DNA of 64,000 nt from Planctomycetota bacterium (GTDB lineage: Bacteria > Planctomycetota > B15-G4 > SIAN01). Below, piece by piece: positions 17,250-24,841 of the stretch (the stretch's first letter is position 1; the number at the start of each line of letters is the position of its first letter). The position numbers and the translations under genes are program-made. The stretch is from the NCBI GenBank assembly GCA_028289345.1, contig JANQQL010000031.1, positions 248,001-312,000 of the forward strand. Direction: 5' to 3'. Under the pieces are notes generated by a model. That model was not told the DNA's origin. It did not search any database and saw nothing but the letters and a program-made list of their open reading frames with translations.

Positions 17250-17730
17250 GGGAAGTCTCCAGTCACCGGATTCTCTCTCAAGCGGCGGACCAAATCGGGG
17301 GTTTGCTCGGCGAAAAATGCTCCTCTCTGGGAGCGGCTGTCGCTCCCGAATGTGACGATCGCCCTGACCGCCGCAAGCCCGTGACCGACTCACTCCCCCC
17401 TGAGCACAAGACCCTGCGAAATGCGCCTCGCCGTGCGTGGTCCGTTGCGACCTCCCCAGAGGACCAAGGGAGGACAGTGAACGAATGCGGCGTGAGTCCA
17501 TCCCGACCGATGCCGTCTCCGAGAATGACGATGACGATCAGGGGCATCGGGCTCCGAAGAGACCAGGTGAGCGAAATCGTTGACGGGACCACCCGGTGAC
17601 TGTCTCTCTCGCGGTACGATCCCGAGGAATCGTCGTTGCTGGAAGGCCGGAAGCCACGGGAGCTTCGAGTGAACCCGCCAAGTTCACTCCCCCCGACGGA
17701 GTCCACAAGCCTCCCCGAGAGGAGACTCTG
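17250..17730. other. Divergent intergenic region with leader hairpin
   Basis: About 480 bases between two divergent genes; it should contain both promoters. A perfect eight-pair hairpin, GAGTGAAC/GTTCACTC with a seven-base loop, lies at 17667-17689 in the 5' leader of the sulfatase-fold gene, 42 bases before its ATG. No gene is supported in either direction. Confidence 0.5.
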
Positions 17731-19725
17731 ATGGACATCGATCCCGACACCCACCCATGCCGGCTGGCCACTCTCTTGGCCCTGGGTGTTGTCATGCAGA
17801 GCTGCAGCGGCGACTCCACGGAGCCAGCCCAGGGCGCGCCCATGGCCCCGAGCGTGCTCTTCATCACTCTCGACACCACCCGCCGCGACGCCATGGGGTT
17901 CCACGGCCAGTCTCCCACGCCGACCCCCCACCTCGATCGGCTCGCCGAAGAGTCCGTTGTGTTCGACGACGCCTACACCGTCGCACCGCTCACCCTGCCG
18001 GCCCACTCCTCACTGATGACCGGTCTCTACCCGGTGTCCCACGGAGTGCGCGAGAACTCCGTGTTTCGCCTGGCCGAAGAGGCGGACACCTTGGCCGAGA
18101 TTCTGCAAAGCGAAGGCTACGCCACGGCCGCCTCGGTCGCCGCCTTCGTGCTGGAGGCGGACTTCGGCATCGCCCAAGGCTTCGACAAGTACCGAGCTCC
18201 TCCTCGAATCCCCGGCACCTCGGTCCAGTTCATGGCCGAAGTCCGCGCCGATCGCAACGTCGACCACGCCCTTCAAGACCTGGCGACTTTGCCGGCGCCG
18301 TTCTTCTATTGGCTGCACCTGTTCGATCCTCACTTCCCCTATGAAGCCCCGGGCGCCACTCCTTCGTCCACCGTCTCGACCCCCGAACAAGAAAAGCAGC
18401 GCTACCTCGAAGAGGTGCGCTTCGCGGACCGACAACTCGGCCGCCTGTTCGATCGGTTGCGGCAACAGGACCTCTGGGAGCGCCTGATCGTCGTGTTCGC
18501 CTCCGATCACGGGGAAAGCTTGGGCGACGCCAAGGAAGCCACCCACGGACACTTCGTCTACGACCCGACCATGCGCATCCCTCTCCTGCTGCGAGCCCCG
18601 TCCGTGAAACCACAACGGGTCGAGGAAGGAGCTTCCTTGATCGACGTGGTCCCCACCGTGCTGTCCCTTCTGGACATTCCCCGCCCCGACCTACGCTTCG
18701 ACGGCATCGACTGGACTGGCCCTCTTTCCGGTCAACATTCCGTGCCGGAGCGAGTGATCGCCCTGGAGAGCTACAACGTCTACTACAACCACGGCTTTGC
18801 ACCCTTCGAATGCATCGTCCGAGGAACCGACAAGTTCATTCACTCCCGAGTCGACGAGTTCTACGACCGCCAAGCCGACCCAACCGAGCAGCACAACGCC
18901 ATCGGAGATGCCGGCTCCACCGTCCAGGCGATGACCAGCCAGCTCGAACAACTCTTCTCCGATCCTCCCCACGCCATCGAGCAATCCCAGCGAGTTCTCT
19001 CTGAGGAAGACCGCCAGCAACTCGAGGCGCTGGGCTACTTGGCAGGCGAAGAGTCGCGCTCCGCCGAACGTCCCGACATCGAGAACCTGCCGAACGCCCT
19101 CGACAAACTCGAGATCCTCGAGCAAGTGGACGAAGTCAGCCGCCAGCTCATGGAAGACCGGCCCTTGGATGCCTTGGAAAGCCTCCGGCGCTTGGTCAAG
19201 CTCGAACCCCAAAGCGCGCTCTTCCACGAACGTCTCGGGGTCCTCCTCCTCCTCCACCAAGCCAACGCCCTCGACGAAGCCCAGTTCCACCTCGAGGAAG
19301 CCATCCGCCTGCACTTTCACCGCGCCAAAGCCCATTTCAACCTCGGCCTCTGCTACCTCACCCGCGCCACCTTGCACCGCCGCGATGCCCAACAAAAACA
19401 GCAACAAGGTGACCTCCCCGCCGCCGAAACCGCCATCCGCCTGTTTCGCCAATGGGTCGACCGAGCCCTCCAAGAGTTCCGCATCGTCACCGACATCGAA
19501 CCCGGCTACCCCGAAGCTCTCATGAACATCGCCGACATCGCCTACCGCCAAGCCCAAGAAGCCAAACAACTCCACCAAACCGACCGAGCCCGAAAGTCCT
19601 CCCAGGAGGCGATTCAGGCGCTCACCCAATTCTTGGAAGTCGTGCCGCAGGATCACCCGGACTGGGCGAAGTTTGAGCCGCGGTTGCGGGCATGGAAGAG
19701 CGAGGCAAAACTCCTCAACGAGTAA
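17731..19725 (+). CDS. Sulfatase-fold hydrolase/transferase with C-terminal TPR repeats
   Basis: 664 residues; ATG 17731 follows GAGAGGAGA. A short signal with Cys25 (possible lipoprotein, imperfect lipobox) precedes the alkaline-phosphatase-superfamily domain: VLFITLDTTRRDAMGFHG (metal-binding Asp48), TLPAHSSLMTGLYPVSHGVR (active-site segment), FDPHFPYEAP and VVFASDHGESLGD (second metal site). Canonical sulfatases need C/S-x-P-x-R for formylglycine; here the aligned residues are T88-L-P-A-H, so a threonine nucleophile, as in phosphoglycerol transferases, is more likely. Residues about 430-664 hold TPR repeats. The exported protein probably acts on a phosphate or sulfate ester; the substrate is unknown. 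A decayed copy of its 3' end lies at 21453-21656. Confidence 0.85.
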   Translation: MDIDPDTHPCRLATLLALGVVMQSCSGDSTEPAQGAPMAPSVLFITLDTTRRDAMGFHGQSPTPTPHLDRLAEESVVFDDAYTVAPLTLPAHSSLMTGLYPVSHGVRENSVFRLAEEADTLAEILQSEGYATAASVAAFVLEADFGIAQGFDKYRAPPRIPGTSVQFMAEVRADRNVDHALQDLATLPAPFFYWLHLFDPHFPYEAPGATPSSTVSTPEQEKQRYLEEVRFADRQLGRLFDRLRQQDLWERLIVVFASDHGESLGDAKEATHGHFVYDPTMRIPLLLRAPSVKPQRVEEGASLIDVVPTVLSLLDIPRPDLRFDGIDWTGPLSGQHSVPERVIALESYNVYYNHGFAPFECIVRGTDKFIHSRVDEFYDRQADPTEQHNAIGDAGSTVQAMTSQLEQLFSDPPHAIEQSQRVLSEEDRQQLEALGYLAGEESRSAERPDIENLPNALDKLEILEQVDEVSRQLMEDRPLDALESLRRLVKLEPQSALFHERLGVLLLLHQANALDEAQFHLEEAIRLHFHRAKAHFNLGLCYLTRATLHRRDAQQKQQQGDLPAAETAIRLFRQWVDRALQEFRIVTDIEPGYPEALMNIADIAYRQAQEAKQLHQTDRARKSSQEAIQALTQFLEVVPQDHPDWAKFEPRLRAWKSEAKLLNE

Positions 19726-19892
19726 CCGGACGACGCCCGCAAAGCCCCAGGAGAATCCTCGTTCGGCGAGGCCCGGATGAGTCCGTCATTCATCATTGGC
19801 TCCTTGGGAGGCGGTGGCGGTCGAAGCGAGGCCGAAAGCGGGTGCTTTCTTCTCCCGCTCGGGCCACGGAACAGAGCCCCCTGCTGGACGAG

Positions 19893-20669
19893 TCAAAGTC
19901 CGTCGGAGGCTGCAAAGGTCGTCAGTTCAAAAGAGACCAGATGTCCCAGGTCAGGACTTCCCACTAGATCCAGCATCAAACGATCCCTCTTGCCGACGAC
20001 TTTTGCTCCCGAACCAATTTCCAGACAAAGGGCGTTGGACGTGAGAATGCGCTTGCTGGAGGACGCTCTTGGATTCCTGATGACTGCCTGAAAGAACACC
20101 TCCATCCCAAGCATCGAAGGATTGCTTGGAATCAGCAAGGCCGGCATCTCCCCTCCTCGAACCGGCATCACCGACGAAGGTTGCACGAGCAGTTTTTCTC
20201 CCCCAGGGAATGGAAGGACTGTTTCTCCACCTCCGACAACCAGAAAGCACTCCGCACCCTCTTGAGGTTCCTCGAGACTCAAACAACCAACGGGCTCCGT
20301 CACACAGTTGGTCTCCAGGCTCTCCGTGCAGCCTCCGTCAGTAATACACACGCAAGCCGTCTCTCCTTCGCGGACCGACAAGTTCACGACGACAGTGAAC
20401 GAGTTCGAAGTAAACTCCCCTCGGGTCGGGGTATTGTTCAGGATCTGGCCATCACTGTCCTTGATCTGGACGCTCACACAATACTTGTCGGTGTACCCGG
20501 TGGCCGTTCCTCGGACAAAATAGTCCCAAGAGTTGTCTCGCTTCACTCGAGCAATCTTTGGCTTCACTTTGAAGGTCGGGGCTGCAGATGCGAGCGACGG
20601 TGCGCCAACCATGAATCCAATGAAGCCTGCGAAGAGAGTCGGCAGGTACAGTGAGGCTCTTGACGTCAT
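19893..20669 (-). CDS. Secreted cysteine-containing protein of unknown function
   Basis: 258 residues. A signal peptide (SLYLPTLFAGFIGFMVGAPS then LASAA) is followed by PTFKVKPKIARVKRDNSWDY and a beta-rich region with a central cysteine cluster (ETACVCITDGGCTESLETNC, VGCLS, AECFLV). The C-terminal half includes LLIPSNPSMLGMEVFFQAVI, often seen at the end of exported beta-sandwich proteins of planctomycetes. The ATG at 20669 is chosen over one six bases upstream because AGGAG then sits at a normal six-base spacing. No family recognised. Convergent with the sulfatase-fold gene. Confidence 0.7.
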   Translation of the reverse strand: MTSRASLYLPTLFAGFIGFMVGAPSLASAAPTFKVKPKIARVKRDNSWDYFVRGTATGYTDKYCVSVQIKDSDGQILNNTPTRGEFTSNSFTVVVNLSVREGETACVCITDGGCTESLETNCVTEPVGCLSLEEPQEGAECFLVVGGGETVLPFPGGEKLLVQPSSVMPVRGGEMPALLIPSNPSMLGMEVFFQAVIRNPRASSSKRILTSNALCLEIGSGAKVVGKRDRLMLDLVGSPDLGHLVSFELTTFAASDGL

Positions 20670-20956
20670 GATCATCTCCTCTGAGAGTGGTTCGAAACTC
20701 CCCCATTCGTCAAAGGCGCAGAAGGCGCTCGAAATGGTGGATCAGAAAATGGGTCTTCTTCTGACATTTCGAACCGAGGGATGCGTCACAAAGGCCTGCC
20801 CCCGATCAACATTGGACTCAAGAGACGGGCGGATGGGCGCGCGATGCCGACGACCGGCCCGGCCGATGTTGCCAACCGCTTGTCCCCCGCGGACGGACTC
20901 CAGGGCATGACTGAGCGGAAGCCAGACGCACCACCGCACATCGCTCCATCATCAAA

Positions 20957-21265
20957 CTACGCCCGGTAGAAAGTCCGGTAGATCGTGGAGTGCTTCTCCT
21001 TGCGGAGCAGATACTCGTCGTCCTCGGGGTAGTACTTCGCGACCTCAGGCTGATCCCCGGCAAAGCCCTTCATCGACTCCATCGACTCCCAAAGCGTCAC
21101 CAGGAAAAAGTGAGCCACCTCCCCCTCGTCCCGCCGTTGGAAGTAGGTCTCAAGCAACCCATCGACAGATCCGTAGTCCGGAGCCGCGCGTTCAATCATG
21201 AACTGCTCGTAGGCGTCCGCCTGATTCAAAGGGACCTCGCCGTGCCAAGTTCGCATGTAAGTCAT
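20957..21265 (-). CDS. ABM-domain (dimeric alpha-beta barrel) protein
   Basis: 102 residues. TYMRTWHGEVPLNQADAYEQ, LLETYFQRRDEGEVAHFFLV and TLWESMESMKGFAGDQPEVA are the strand-helix-strand elements of the antibiotic-biosynthesis-monooxygenase (ABM) superfamily, whose members work as dimers in oxygenation, heme degradation or stress. The W-S-M-E-S-M-K-G-F segment is the conserved part. The ATG at 21265 has AGAGGA eight bases upstream; a GTG directly before it is also possible. Monocistronic. Substrate unknown. Confidence 0.8.
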   Translation of the reverse strand: MTYMRTWHGEVPLNQADAYEQFMIERAAPDYGSVDGLLETYFQRRDEGEVAHFFLVTLWESMESMKGFAGDQPEVAKYYPEDDEYLLRKEKHSTIYRTFYRA

Positions 21266-21452
21266 CACTGAGATCCTCTTCGTTTCCAGTGGAGGCGACC
21301 TTGGAAGTCAGAAACCGCGCGTCAACCCCCGGTCACCTCGCCGAGAGCAACCAACCAAGAACAGTCGTCTACCATCCACCCCTCTCCGGCAACCACCGTC
21401 CACGACGATTGCCAGCCACCGCAACCAACCTCTCCCGAGAATAGGAGGGGTG

Positions 21453-21656
21453 GAAACCCGGCACCTCGCAAAACCGGTATGAACATCGCCAACAGCAAAG
21501 CCAAAGAAGCCAATCAGCTTCGCCAATCTGAACGAACTCGGAAGTCCTACCAGGAAACCGCGCCCTGGGATCAGTCGGACTGAAAGAACCTCGGCCGGCG
21601 GTCGCCCGGGTTGGAAGCAAGAGGCACACGCGCTCACCGAGTCACGGGTCGACGAC
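21453..21656 (+). pseudogene. Decayed copy of the 3' end of the sulfatase-fold/TPR gene
   Basis: The DNA aligns with 19498-19740, the last part of the sulfatase-fold/TPR gene and the bases just after its stop. The translation MNIANSKAKEANQLRQSERT matches the intact MNIADIAYRQAQEAKQLHQT with a short in-frame deletion; farther on GGAAGTCCTACCAGGA matches GAAAGTCCTCCCAGGA, and GGTTGGAAGCAAGAGGCA matches GCATGGAAGAGCGAGGCA. Two longer deletions and a lost stop show decay. Only the last roughly 80 codons are left, so a second paralogue once stood here or a duplication copied the end. Confidence 0.65.
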
Positions 21657-21775
21657 GGCAGGCTTCGACGCATAGAAACGAAACTGGACTGCGGGCTCAG
21701 ATACCTGCCGAAGAAAGCATCAACACACCCGAGCCGCCGAAGTCCTTCGCTGACCCGGCTCACTCTTCATGAACT

Positions 21776-21805
21776 AGTGAACAGTTCATTAGACATCTGT
21801 TCACT
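21776..21805. promoter_or_regulatory. Operator-like palindrome
   Basis: AGTGAACAG (21776-21784) and CTGTTCACT (21797-21805) form a perfect nine-base inverted repeat with a 12-base spacer; an overlapping ATGAAC...GTTCAT pair shares the left arm. The surroundings are A+T-rich and no intact gene starts close by on either strand, so it may be a relict operator of the gene lost in this region. A 75-codon frame starts inside it but has no support. Confidence 0.35.
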
Positions 21806-22086
21806 TTACGTGCAAACGGCCGTGCGAATCAATGCCACCCAAGCAATCTACCAACGCCTACCGGCGGACCATCTCCGTATCGCTCACATCCGGCTCCATA
21901 ACTCACTCATGAATGTCCTCCAAATAGCTGTGTCCAAAATGAATACCCTTCACTACTTCATTTTTGAGGAACCTATGTCGGAACACTGCTCTCCAACGAA
22001 GTAGAGTCGAACGAGCTGACCTGCCCCCGGTGAAGGCGCCCAGCTGAAGTGAGAGTTTATGCTGATCCTGAGATGAGGAGGATCAG

Positions 22087-22365
22087 ATGAAGCGGAAGCG
22101 CCACACCCCTGAGGAGATCGTTCGTCGGCTGCGTGAGGCCGACGTGCTCTTGGCCGAGGGCAAGAGCATTGCGGATGTCGCCAAACAGTTTGGAGTTTCC
22201 GAGCAGACCTACCATCGCTGGCGCGCACAGATGGGTGGCATGAAAGGCCCTGATGTCAAGCGACTGAAGGAGCTGGAGAGGGAGAATCTCCGGCTGAAGA
22301 AGATGGTCGCCGACCAGGCACTCGACATCTCGATGCTGAAGGAGATCGCCAAGGGGGAATTCTGA
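22087..22365 (+). CDS. IS3-family transposase OrfA
   Basis: 92 residues. KRKRHTPEEIVRRLREADVL, SIADVAKQFGVSEQTYHRWR form the helix-turn-helix that binds the IS ends, and ELERENLRLKKMVADQALDI the leucine-zipper that drives oligomer formation. The ATG lies after GAGGAGGATCAG. OrfB lies in the -1 frame; just before the OrfA stop the run AAGGGGGAATTC is a plausible slippage site, and the OrfB frame reads LSPARRRRAV across the gap, so an OrfAB fusion would be the normal transposase. Confidence 0.92.
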   Translation: MKRKRHTPEEIVRRLREADVLLAEGKSIADVAKQFGVSEQTYHRWRAQMGGMKGPDVKRLKELERENLRLKKMVADQALDISMLKEIAKGEF

Positions 22366-22388
22366 GCCCGGCGAGGCGTCGACGAGCG

Positions 22389-23253
22389 GTGAAGCATGTC
22401 CAGCAAGTGTTTGGCGTGTCGGAGCGACGCGCTTGCCAACTAGTCGGACAGCACCGTTCTACGCAGCGTCGTCGGGCACAGCTTCCCGAAAAAGAGATTC
22501 GATTCGTCAGAGAAATGAGAGCGTTTGCTCGTGCCTTTCCGCGATTTGGGTATCGGCGAATCGGCATGCTCCTTAGACGAGTGGGGTGGCAAGTGAACAA
22601 CAAGCGAGTCCATCGGCTGTGGCGGCGAGAGGGCCTTCAGATTCGCCAAAAAGCCAGGAAACGACGATCTGTGGGTAGTGCAGCCCAAGGAGCGCAGCGA
22701 TTCAAGGCGAAGTTCAAAGATCATGTCTGGAGCTACGACTTCGTTTTCGACCGGACGGAAGATGGGCGTCCGCTGAAAATCCTCGCCCTGGTGGACGAAT
22801 ACACGCGCGAATGCTTGCTTCTGCATGTGGCCCGACGGATCAAGGGCCGAGACGTCATCGACTTGCTGATGTCTGTGATGGCGGAGCGAGGCGTTCCCCG
22901 CTTCTTGAGGTCCGACAACGGTCCGGAGTTCCTTGCTAGGAAAGTCAAGCAGTGGCTGAGGGGCATCGGGGCCCTCCACCCTCTACATCGAGCCCGGGAG
23001 CCCATGGCAGAACGCCTACGTCGAATCATTCAACGGCAAGCTCAGAGATGAACACCTCAACTGTGAGCTGTTCACCAGCCTGGCAGAGGCGCGGGTGCTG
23101 ACGGCAGGCTGGAAGGACCTCTACAACCATCATCGACCGCACACCAGCCTGGGTGGATTGACGCCCAGTGAATTTGCAGCAGATTCCTCGGGCCATGGCC
23201 CGAGGAAGGCACCACCGAGCAACGGAACGAAACTGGTCAGCAAACTCTCATAG
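22389..23253 (+). pseudogene. IS3-family transposase OrfB, frameshifted
   Basis: GVSERRACQLVGQHRSTQRR, then the rve integrase core: WSYDFVFDRTEDGRPLKILA (first Asp) and VPRFLRSDNGPEFLARKV (second Asp). Near 22970-22980 the frame is lost; the original frame stops at 23051, while the third part of the DDE triad continues in the next frame as TLYIEPGSPWQNAYVESFNG (the Glu), KLRDEHLNCELF and YNHHRPHTSLGGLTPSEF up to the TAG at 23251. The shift therefore removes the catalytic Glu. Unless it is a sequencing error, this copy cannot move by itself. The GTG at 22389 is only the first possible start; the real N-terminus begins earlier by ribosomal frameshift from OrfA. Confidence 0.9.
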
Positions 23254-23280
23254 TGGGTGGACGCGCGATTGGGGGCTGGT

Positions 23281-23424
23281 CAGGTGCAGCTTGCCTGCAA
23301 CCCTGCCTATCCGGCGAGGATGGGGTAGCAACTGCAAGGGAGGGGAATCACCCGGCCTGCACAAGCGCAGCGCGGAAGGTCGGGGATACCCTTGCAGCCG
23401 CGAGGGCGAAGCCCTTAGCACCTG
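23281..23424 (+). ncRNA. Candidate structured RNA next to the IS end
   Basis: The segment folds as a closed multi-arm structure by eye. The outer stem is CAGGTGC (23281-23287) with GCACCTG (23418-23424). Arm A nests TTGC, ACCC and ATCC (23291 onward) with GGAT, GGGT and GCAA (to 23331). Arm B has CTGCAAGGG (23332-23340) with CCCTTGCAG (23389-23397), and within it CCCGGCC (23351-23357) with GGTCGGG (23378-23384). Arm C is AGGGC-GAA-GCCCT (23403-23415). So many perfect nested pairs in 144 bases is hard to explain by chance. The strand is uncertain. It vaguely recalls HEARO/omega-type RNAs that accompany transposons, but no IsrB/TnpB gene is here. Confidence 0.55.
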
Positions 23425-23627
23425 CCCCGATTGATGTGATCTCAACACGATGTTGACGGTCGTTTCGACAAGTGTGCAATTATGAAGTAAGACCGAACAA
23501 CCAAATAGCTTCGGGGCACTCTGCGGGAGTACAGGACCGCCGCCTTCTTTCATCATTCCAGACTACATACAATACTGACCCACGTCGTCCAAGCTGATAC
23601 CGCACACCAGATTACGGAGACCGTGTC

Positions 23628-23999
23628 ATGAAGATCAGCGGGAAGTACGTTGTTGGTCTAGTTCTCATTGCCTTTTCCGCAGCCAATGCAGCAGCAGTCA
23701 TGTTCAGCCCATGCCAACTCGGGTGTGCAACAAGCTTCGATGGGAACAACTTCTCCTGCACGACGTCTGGTTGTGGAACGTGTACCACCAAATTCCGAAT
23801 AGAAAGCACCAACCCCCTTACTACCGTCACTACCTGTGAATGCGGTGGTTCACAGGTAGGGCAAGGGTGTAGCGGCGATGGCACGAAGATTTCGTCTCAC
23901 CCACCAGAATGGGATCTGGAGTGCTACGGAACATGCCTCGGCTCGTGCAGCACGGGGTGTCAAGAGGCCGCAAGTGGTCAATCTTGTTCGTGCAGTTAA
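23628..23999 (+). CDS. Exported 14-cysteine protein, copy 1
   Basis: 123 residues. Signal peptide MKISGKYVVGLVLIAFSAAN with an AAA cleavage region near residue 22. The mature part of about 100 residues has 14 cysteines (SPCQLGCAT, SCTTSGCGTCTTK, TCECGG, GCSG, ECYGTCLGSCSTGCQEA, SCSCS), enough for seven disulfides. No known fold is evident. GGAG precedes the ATG by nine bases. It is the first gene of a four-gene operon and a close paralogue of the next one. Its base composition is lower in G+C than that of the chromosome around the island. Possible roles: a toxin, an inhibitor, a surface subunit or a redox protein; the sequence does not decide. Confidence 0.8.
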   Translation: MKISGKYVVGLVLIAFSAANAAAVMFSPCQLGCATSFDGNNFSCTTSGCGTCTTKFRIESTNPLTTVTTCECGGSQVGQGCSGDGTKISSHPPEWDLECYGTCLGSCSTGCQEAASGQSCSCS

Positions 24000-24050
24000 T
24001 ACTCATCCCTCTCGATCTCCCAACTTCATTCCATACGGAAGGCTGGTTCA

Positions 24051-24422
24051 ATGAGATTTGATGTCAAGTACGTCCTCGCAATTGTCCTAGTAACCTTCTC
24101 CGCTGCGAACGCGGCAGCAGTCATGTTCAGTCCATGCCAACTCGGGTGTGCAACCACCGTAAATGGCACCAGTGTTTCATGCACCCTATCAGGATGCAGC
24201 ACCTGTTCGATCAAACATCAGGTATACCCAACACAACCGCCCTCCACTTCGTCTACCTGTGGATGCGCCGGGTCACAAACCGGAGACGGCTGCAGCGGAC
24301 GGCTGCTCATCGTGCATGACGACCCTGTGATCACGAGCTTGGATTGCGAGGGAACATGCCTCGGCTCGTGCAGCACGGGGTGTCAGGAGGCCGCTGGCGG
24401 CACATCTTGCAGCTGCACTTGA
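24051..24422 (+). CDS. Exported 14-cysteine protein, copy 2
   Basis: 123 residues, same length as copy 1, 51 bases downstream, with GGAAGG before the ATG. All 14 cysteines keep their order: SPCQLGCATT, SCTLSGCSTCSIK, TCGCAG, GCSG, DCEGTCLGSCSTGCQEA, SCSCT. At the DNA level the signal-peptide end with MFSPCQLGCAT and the C-terminal GTCLGSCSTGCQEA are almost unchanged between the copies, while the stretches between them differ strongly. That pattern fits tandem duplication followed by divergence of exposed loops on a fixed disulfide frame. The MauE-like gene starts two bases after its stop. Confidence 0.8.
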   Translation: MRFDVKYVLAIVLVTFSAANAAAVMFSPCQLGCATTVNGTSVSCTLSGCSTCSIKHQVYPTQPPSTSSTCGCAGSQTGDGCSGRLLIVHDDPVITSLDCEGTCLGSCSTGCQEAAGGTSCSCT

Positions 24423-24424
24423 CG

Positions 24425-24841
24425 ATGACCGAACCCCAACACCTTCTACATCCAGCAAAACCACACCTCCTCACGCTCGTCTCGTGGCTCTTAGCGGGTG
24501 CTTGGTCGACTTTGGCGATCCTCAAGCTGGTTAGCTTCCTTACTAGTTCAGGCCCCATAGCAGGATGGCTATTCGTGGCAATAGAAGGCGGTCTTGCCTT
24601 GGCACTCATACTATCTCGCTCTCGCACTGTTGCGTGGTGCTCATTCACGTTGGGCCTCTTGCTCTTCGCAGTGAATACCGTTCGCGTACCAGGCCTCTCA
24701 GAGATAGTCGAAGACTGCCGCTGCCTAGGATCAATAACAGCAACTTTGGCCACAAAGCAGTTGATTGCGTCCTGCCTTGTCGCACTATCCGCCGTAGGGA
24801 TCGGCTTACATGAAAAGCAGCAAGTCAGACCTCTCAGTTAG
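24425..24841 (+). CDS. MauE/DoxX-like redox-associated membrane protein
   Basis: 138 residues with four membrane segments (about 15-37 LLTLVSWLLAGAWSTLAILK, 44-64, 70-86 and 112-129). Between the third and fourth stands EDCRCLGSITATLATKQ, with Cys98 and Cys100; this matches the C-x-C-F/L-G motif of the MauE family. MauE is needed for making the disulfide-rich small subunit of methylamine dehydrogenase, and relatives sit next to thioredoxin-like proteins. Here it directly follows two disulfide-rich exported proteins, so a role in forming their disulfides is a natural inference. ATG 24425 is two bases after the previous stop; the end overlaps the next gene by 32 bases. Confidence 0.72.
   Translation: MTEPQHLLHPAKPHLLTLVSWLLAGAWSTLAILKLVSFLTSSGPIAGWLFVAIEGGLALALILSRSRTVAWCSFTLGLLLFAVNTVRVPGLSEIVEDCRCLGSITATLATKQLIASCLVALSAVGIGLHEKQQVRPLS

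Larger units (their letters stand above)
22017..23282 (+). mobile_element. IS3-family element (IS407-like), 1266 bp, inactivated
   Basis: The ends are TGACCTGCCCCC (22017) and GGGGGCTGGTCA (to 23282), imperfect terminal inverted repeats starting TG and ending CA as in IS3-family elements. Inside are orfA and a frameshifted orfB. The four bases on each side (GAGC and GGTG) do not match, so no target duplication is left, consistent with an old insertion or a later rearrangement. The last 22 bases of the right end occur again, inverted, at 26931-26952. Confidence 0.85.

Noticed and set aside
23628..24841. Idea that the cysteine-rich proteins are methylamine dehydrogenase small subunits with MauE
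   Set aside because: The tryptophylquinone cofactor needs two tryptophans; copy 1 has one and copy 2 none, and no large subunit or MauD/MauG gene is present.
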